From Termitidicoccus mucosus (GTDB taxonomy: Bacteria; Verrucomicrobiota; Verrucomicrobiia; Opitutales; Opitutaceae): 64,000 nucleotides of DNA. Each line of letters starts with the position of its first letter. The first letter of the stretch is position 1. Of the stretch, positions 60,301 through 64,000 are shown piece after piece. A model generated the notes under the pieces. It saw only the letters and a program-made list of their open reading frames with translations. It made no database searches and had not been told where the DNA came from. The position numbers were made by a program, and so were the translations under genes. Where the stretch lies: the NCBI RefSeq assembly GCF_038725785.1, contig NZ_CP109796.1, forward strand, positions 124,001 to 188,000. Direction: 5' to 3'.

Positions 60301-61639
60301 CACGCCGGTGCCGGTGAGGGCGTTGGCGTAGTTCCAGCCGGCGGAGGCGGTGATGACCAGGCGGCCGTCGACGTGCGTGGCGGCGTCGCCGAGGTTTTGC
60401 TGTTGGGTGACGGAGGCGGTGCCGGAGGCGGTGACGTCCCAGGCGGCGAGGGCGTTGCTGCCGGTGAGGATCACGCCGGGGTCGATGATGGTGGTGCCGG
60501 AGCCGAGGAGGTTGTTGGCAAAGATGCCGCTGGCGGCGAGGACGAGGGCGGCGTGGTTGGTGATGTCGCCGGTGCCGGTGCCGTGGAGGTCGCTGAGGGT
60601 GAGGGTGCCGCCGGCGACGGTGGTGACGCCGGTGAAGGCGTTGGACCGGGCAATCGTCAGGTTGCCCGCGCCGTCCTTGACGAAGGTGCCGGAGCCGCCG
60701 AGGGCGTTGGCGAGGGTTTCGGCGGCGGTGCTGGAGAGGGTGAGGAGGCCGTCGGCGGCGAGGGCGGCGGAGCCGAGGTGGGCGGCCGAGCCGGCGCCGA
60801 GCGCGGTGTTTTGGGCGATGGCGAAGGTGCCGCCGAAGGCGGTGTTCGCGCCGGTGAGGGCCACGGTGCTGCCGGCGGCGAGGGCGAAGCGGCCCTGGCC
60901 GCCGAGGCGCTTGGAGAAGGCGCCGGTGGAGGAGACCAGCAGGAGCTCCGCGTCGGCGGCGATGGCGGTGGCGCCGGTGGCGCCGAGGGCCTGCGTGTGG
61001 TGGAGCGTGGTCGTGCCGGTGACGCCGATGTCGGCGGCGAAGGCGGCGTTGGTGCCGGTGATGTCCACGTTTCCGCCGAGGCCGAGCGAGCCGGAGCCGA
61101 GAAGGGCGCCGTCAATCCGGCCGCCGCCGAGGGTCTGGGTGTTGCCGGCGAGGTCGTAGGCGGCGTTGGCGGCCAGCGCGAGGTGCGAAGTGCGGCCGAG
61201 GGCGTCGTCGGCGCCGGCGATGAGGGTGCCGCCGGTGATGAGCGTCGTGCCGGTGTAGCGGTTGGAGGCATTGAGCGTGATGGCGGAGGCGGGGGAGAGG
61301 GCGAGGTGGCCGCTGCCGGTGATGACGGCCTTGAAATCGTTGCCGCCGGCGGGCGCGGTGGTGTCGCTGTCGAGCAGGAGCGTCCGGCCGGCGAGGATGT
61401 CCACCGCGACGAGGCCGTAGCTGACATGCAGGCCGTTGTTGGCGGAGGCGTCGCGGCCGGCGAGGCCGTAGCCGTAGGTGCCGGTGGCGACTTGCGTGCC
61501 GGACTGGCTGATGGCGGCGGACTGGGTGGCACTGACGAGCGCGCCGGTGGCGAGGTCCACCAGCGCGATGCCGCCGATGTTGCCGGTGGTGGTCGCGGAG
61601 GAGGCGAGCCGGGTGAGCGCGCCGTCGTCCTGCTGGAGC

Positions 61640-61660
61640 AGCGGGTCTGGGCGACGGCGG
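61640..61660 (-). other. Frameshift site 1 in autotransporter gene
   Basis: Upstream reading (VGVRIPQSGTAPPSP) continues correctly only in another frame as DPLLQQDDGALTRL. One extra base near 61648 (or two missing) would restore the frame. Confidence 0.75.
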
Positions 61661-62739
61661 GGCGGTGCCGCTTTGCGGGATGCGCACGCCGACGGTGCCG
61701 CTGGCGAGGTGGATCGTGCCGGTGGCGGCGACGAAGGCGGGCGAAACGATGTCGGCGGGGACGTTGGTGTCGAAGTCCACGCGGCCGCCGTCGAGCGCGA
61801 GGCCGGCGAGCGTGTGGGTGCCGGTGCCGACGAGGGTGCGGTTGCCGGAGCCGGAGGAGAGCGTGGCGTTGGCGAGCGCGCCGCCGGTGAGCGTGAAGGT
61901 GCTGTTGCGCAGCGCGGCGGTGCCGGTGAAGCCGGCGCTGAGCGCGCCGGAGGCGAAGTTGAAAGTTGGCGTCGAAGCGCCGAGGTCGACCGCGAGCAGG
62001 CCCGCGCCTTGGAGGGTGCTGGCAAAGGTGTAGGCGCTGGCGAAGGCGCCGGTGAGGGTCGCGCCGCCGGCGATGTCCACCAGGCCTGCGCCGAGGGCGG
62101 CGGTGTGCGTGACGCGCAGCTCGCCCGCCTGCACGCTGGTGCTGCCGGTGTAACTGTTGCTCGCGCTGAGGACGAGCAGGCCCGCGCCGGCCTTGGTCAG
62201 CGAGCCGCCGTCCCAGCCGGAGGCGTTGGCGGGGGATTCGTCGGCGAGGGCAACGTCCACCTCGAAGGCGCCGCCCGGGCCGACGGTGAAGGTGCCGTGC
62301 GCGAGGGCGGTGCCGCTCTGCCAAGTCAGTTGCGTGCCCAGCACGTAGTCGGTGCCGCCGGTGGCGACGAAGGCGTTGTGGGTGAGGTAATCGACGGGGC
62401 TGGTGCCGCCGTTGATGGTCTTTGCCGCGAAATCGCCCGTGATGGTGCCGGTCGTGCGGATGAGCACCCGGGCGGGCGCGGCGAGCACCTCGCCGGCGCG
62501 GGTGCCGCTGGTGGTGCCGGTGAAGCCGTCCACCACCAGGGCGCCGCCGAGCGCCGCCGTCCGCGCGGTCAGGTAGGCCGTCGTCCGGCCGGGCTCGAGG
62601 GCGAGGGCGAGCGTGGATTGGGCGTTTTGGAAATACGTGCCGCCGACGGCCAGCGAGCCGCTTTCGCGGAGGGCGAGCGAGCCGGTGCCGGCGAGGCCGT
62701 TATAAAAGTCGGCGCCGGCCGTCCACAACGCCGCGCCGC

Positions 62740-62756
62740 CGATCGCGCCGCGCCGG
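62740..62756 (-). other. Frameshift site 2 in autotransporter gene
   Basis: Upstream reading GYNNNAGA switches frame to AIGGAALWTAGADFYNG within a run of GCG/CGC repeats near 62750. One missing base would restore the frame. The GC-repeat context is prone to sequencing or slippage error. Confidence 0.75.
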
Positions 62757-64000
62757 CGTTGTTGTTGTAGCCGAGGTAGGCGTCCTGGGCGGTGCCGATG
62801 CTGCCGCTCCCGCCGAGCACGAGCGCGCCCGTGCCGCTGTAGCCGACGTAGAATGTCGTGGCGCTGCTCCAGAACCCGCCGCCGCCGACCGTGGCCGTGC
62901 CCGTCGCGGTTGCCGAGTAGCCGAGGTAACCATGCCCGGCGGTGCTGACACTGCCGCTCTCGCTGATGAGCAGGCTGCCGGTGCCGTCGGTGCCGACGAA
63001 CAAGTCGCCCGCGACCTGCCAGAAGGCCGTGCCGCCGGTGGACACGCGGCCGCCGCCGGCGATGGCCAGGTAACCGGTGCCGCTGCCGCCGACGTGCAGG
63101 TCGCCCGCCGTGCCCCAGGACCCGCTGCCGCCGACGGTGACCCACGCCGTGGTGCCGGCGCCGGCGATGTAACCGGCCGCGCCGCCGACGTGGCCGGTGA
63201 TGGCCAGGGTGCCGCCGCCGGCGAAGGTCGTGCCGCTATAGCCGTTGCTGGCGCTGAGGATGAGCAGGCCGTCGCCGAGCTTGGCGAGCGATTGCCCGTC
63301 CCAGCCCGAGGCGTTGGGCGCGGCGGCGTCGGCCAGGGCAACGTCCACCTCGAACGTTTCGCCCGCGCCGAGCGTGAAGTTGCCGTGCGCGCCGCCCGTG
63401 CCGGTGTGCCACGCGAGCTGCGAGCCGAGCACGTAGTCGGTGCCGCCCACGATGAACGCGCTGTAGGCCAGGTAGTCCGCCACGCTGGTGCCGCCGGTGA
63501 CGGTCTTGCCGGCGAAGTCGCCGGTGAGGGTGCCCGTGCGGATGAGCACCTGCACGTGGTCGGCGAGCGTGCTGGCCTTGGTGCCGCTGGCGGTGCCGGT
63601 GGCGTGGACGACCAGCGTGCCGGCGAGGTTTGCCGCCGCCGCCGTGACGAACGCCCCGCGCCCGCCCAGCGTGCCGTCGAGCATGAGGGTGAGCGTGGAG
63701 CCGGCGTTCTGCGCATACGTGCCGCCGGCGCCGATGCTGCCGGACTGGCCGATCGTGAGCGCGCCGGCGCCGGTGTCGCCGTTATAAAAATTGCCCGCCG
63801 CGCTCACCAGGCCGCCGCCGGTGATGACGGCGCTGCCGCTGCCGGCGCCGGTGCCGGTGACGGGGGTGCCGCTGCCGGTGTCGGTGCCGCCGAGGGTGAT
63901 GTCCCCGCCGGCGGCGACGCGGCCCGCCGCGTCCACGCTCAACGCGCCGGTGCCGGCCACCCCGAGGGTGAGATTGCCCGCCGTGGCCAGCAGGCCGCTG

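Larger units (their letters stand above)
57394..64000 (-). pseudogene. Giant autotransporter-repeat protein, frameshifted and partial
   Basis: The coding sequence runs leftward from the window edge and is over 2,150 codons. Three reading frames must be joined: from the edge to about 62750, about 62750 to 61648, and about 61648 to the stop at 57394. The passenger is packed with autotransporter-associated beta-strand repeats (for example LTKAGAGLLVLSASNSYTG then STSVQAGELRV). The last ~265 residues form an autotransporter beta-barrel (from NLWVRSRAYRMNAT to an ending in LNLGYRRLW). Such proteins pass their own repeat domain to the cell surface. The 5' end is outside the window. Frameshifts may be real decay or assembly error. 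Confidence 0.85.

Noticed and set aside
57436-61890. Two long plus-strand frames opposite the autotransporter gene
   Set aside because: They are Gly/Ala/Glu-rich antisense shadows; the minus strand has the real passenger repeats and beta-barrel.
57394-64000. Repetitive sequence considered as CRISPR
   Set aside because: Repeats are protein-level beta-strand modules with variable DNA and no regular spacer-repeat pattern.

Overview
This 64 kb window is a high-GC bacterial chromosome segment. The gene set suggests a Verrucomicrobiota member near Opitutaceae. That placement is inferred from protein resemblance and from the mix of a giant autotransporter-repeat protein, a rhombosortase-like protease, sugar-catabolic genes and many palindromic intergenic repeats; no rRNA or other marker gene is present to confirm it. 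No tRNA, rRNA or CRISPR array was recognised.

Layout. 1-5.0 kb: a LacI-type regulator (cut by the window edge) diverges from a GH28 pectinase-like enzyme followed by xylose isomerase and xylulokinase. 5.2-12.4 kb: cofactor genes (coaX, birA, nadC), an unknown envelope-anchored helical protein and a SNF2 helicase that carries two palindromic repeats in frame. 12.4-15.6 kb: a COG0523-like protein with a degenerate P-loop, a methanol:corrinoid methyltransferase (MtaB) homologue flanked by two related perfect inverted repeats, and a stand-alone CoaB. 15.8-20.0 kb: dnaK, groES and groEL. 20.2-32 kb: mostly housekeeping genes (DnaQ-like exonuclease, pyruvate phosphate dikinase, a PLP aminotransferase, rhombosortase, trpB, a GAF histidine kinase, Ppx/GppA). 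32.1-39.1 kb: six genes on the minus strand read as dctP-dctQ-dctM-eutB-eutC-meaB. They join a TRAP transporter to the B12-dependent ethanolamine ammonia-lyase and a MeaB-like GTPase.

39.4-53.6 kb looks like a defence or genome-plasticity region. It starts with a truncated AddB-like gene, followed by McrBC (type IV restriction), a double-AAA+ ATPase divergent from a WYL regulator, and a complete AddB/AddA helicase-nuclease pair. 53.6-57 kb: a tiny bS22/AURKAIP1-like ribosome-associated protein, a DUF1080 protein, lgt and a Xre/RES toxin-antitoxin pair. 57.4-64 kb: a very large autotransporter-repeat gene on the minus strand, interrupted by two apparent frameshifts and running off the window.

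A theme running through the window is palindromic repeats with unusual architecture: arms of about 26-40 nt, often built from 7-8 nt sub-repeats, at gene ends. Several genes (birA, eutC, meaB) end inside such elements, and the SNF2 helicase contains two of them in frame. Three corrinoid-linked functions (MtaB, EutBC, MeaB-like) also lie within 22 kb.
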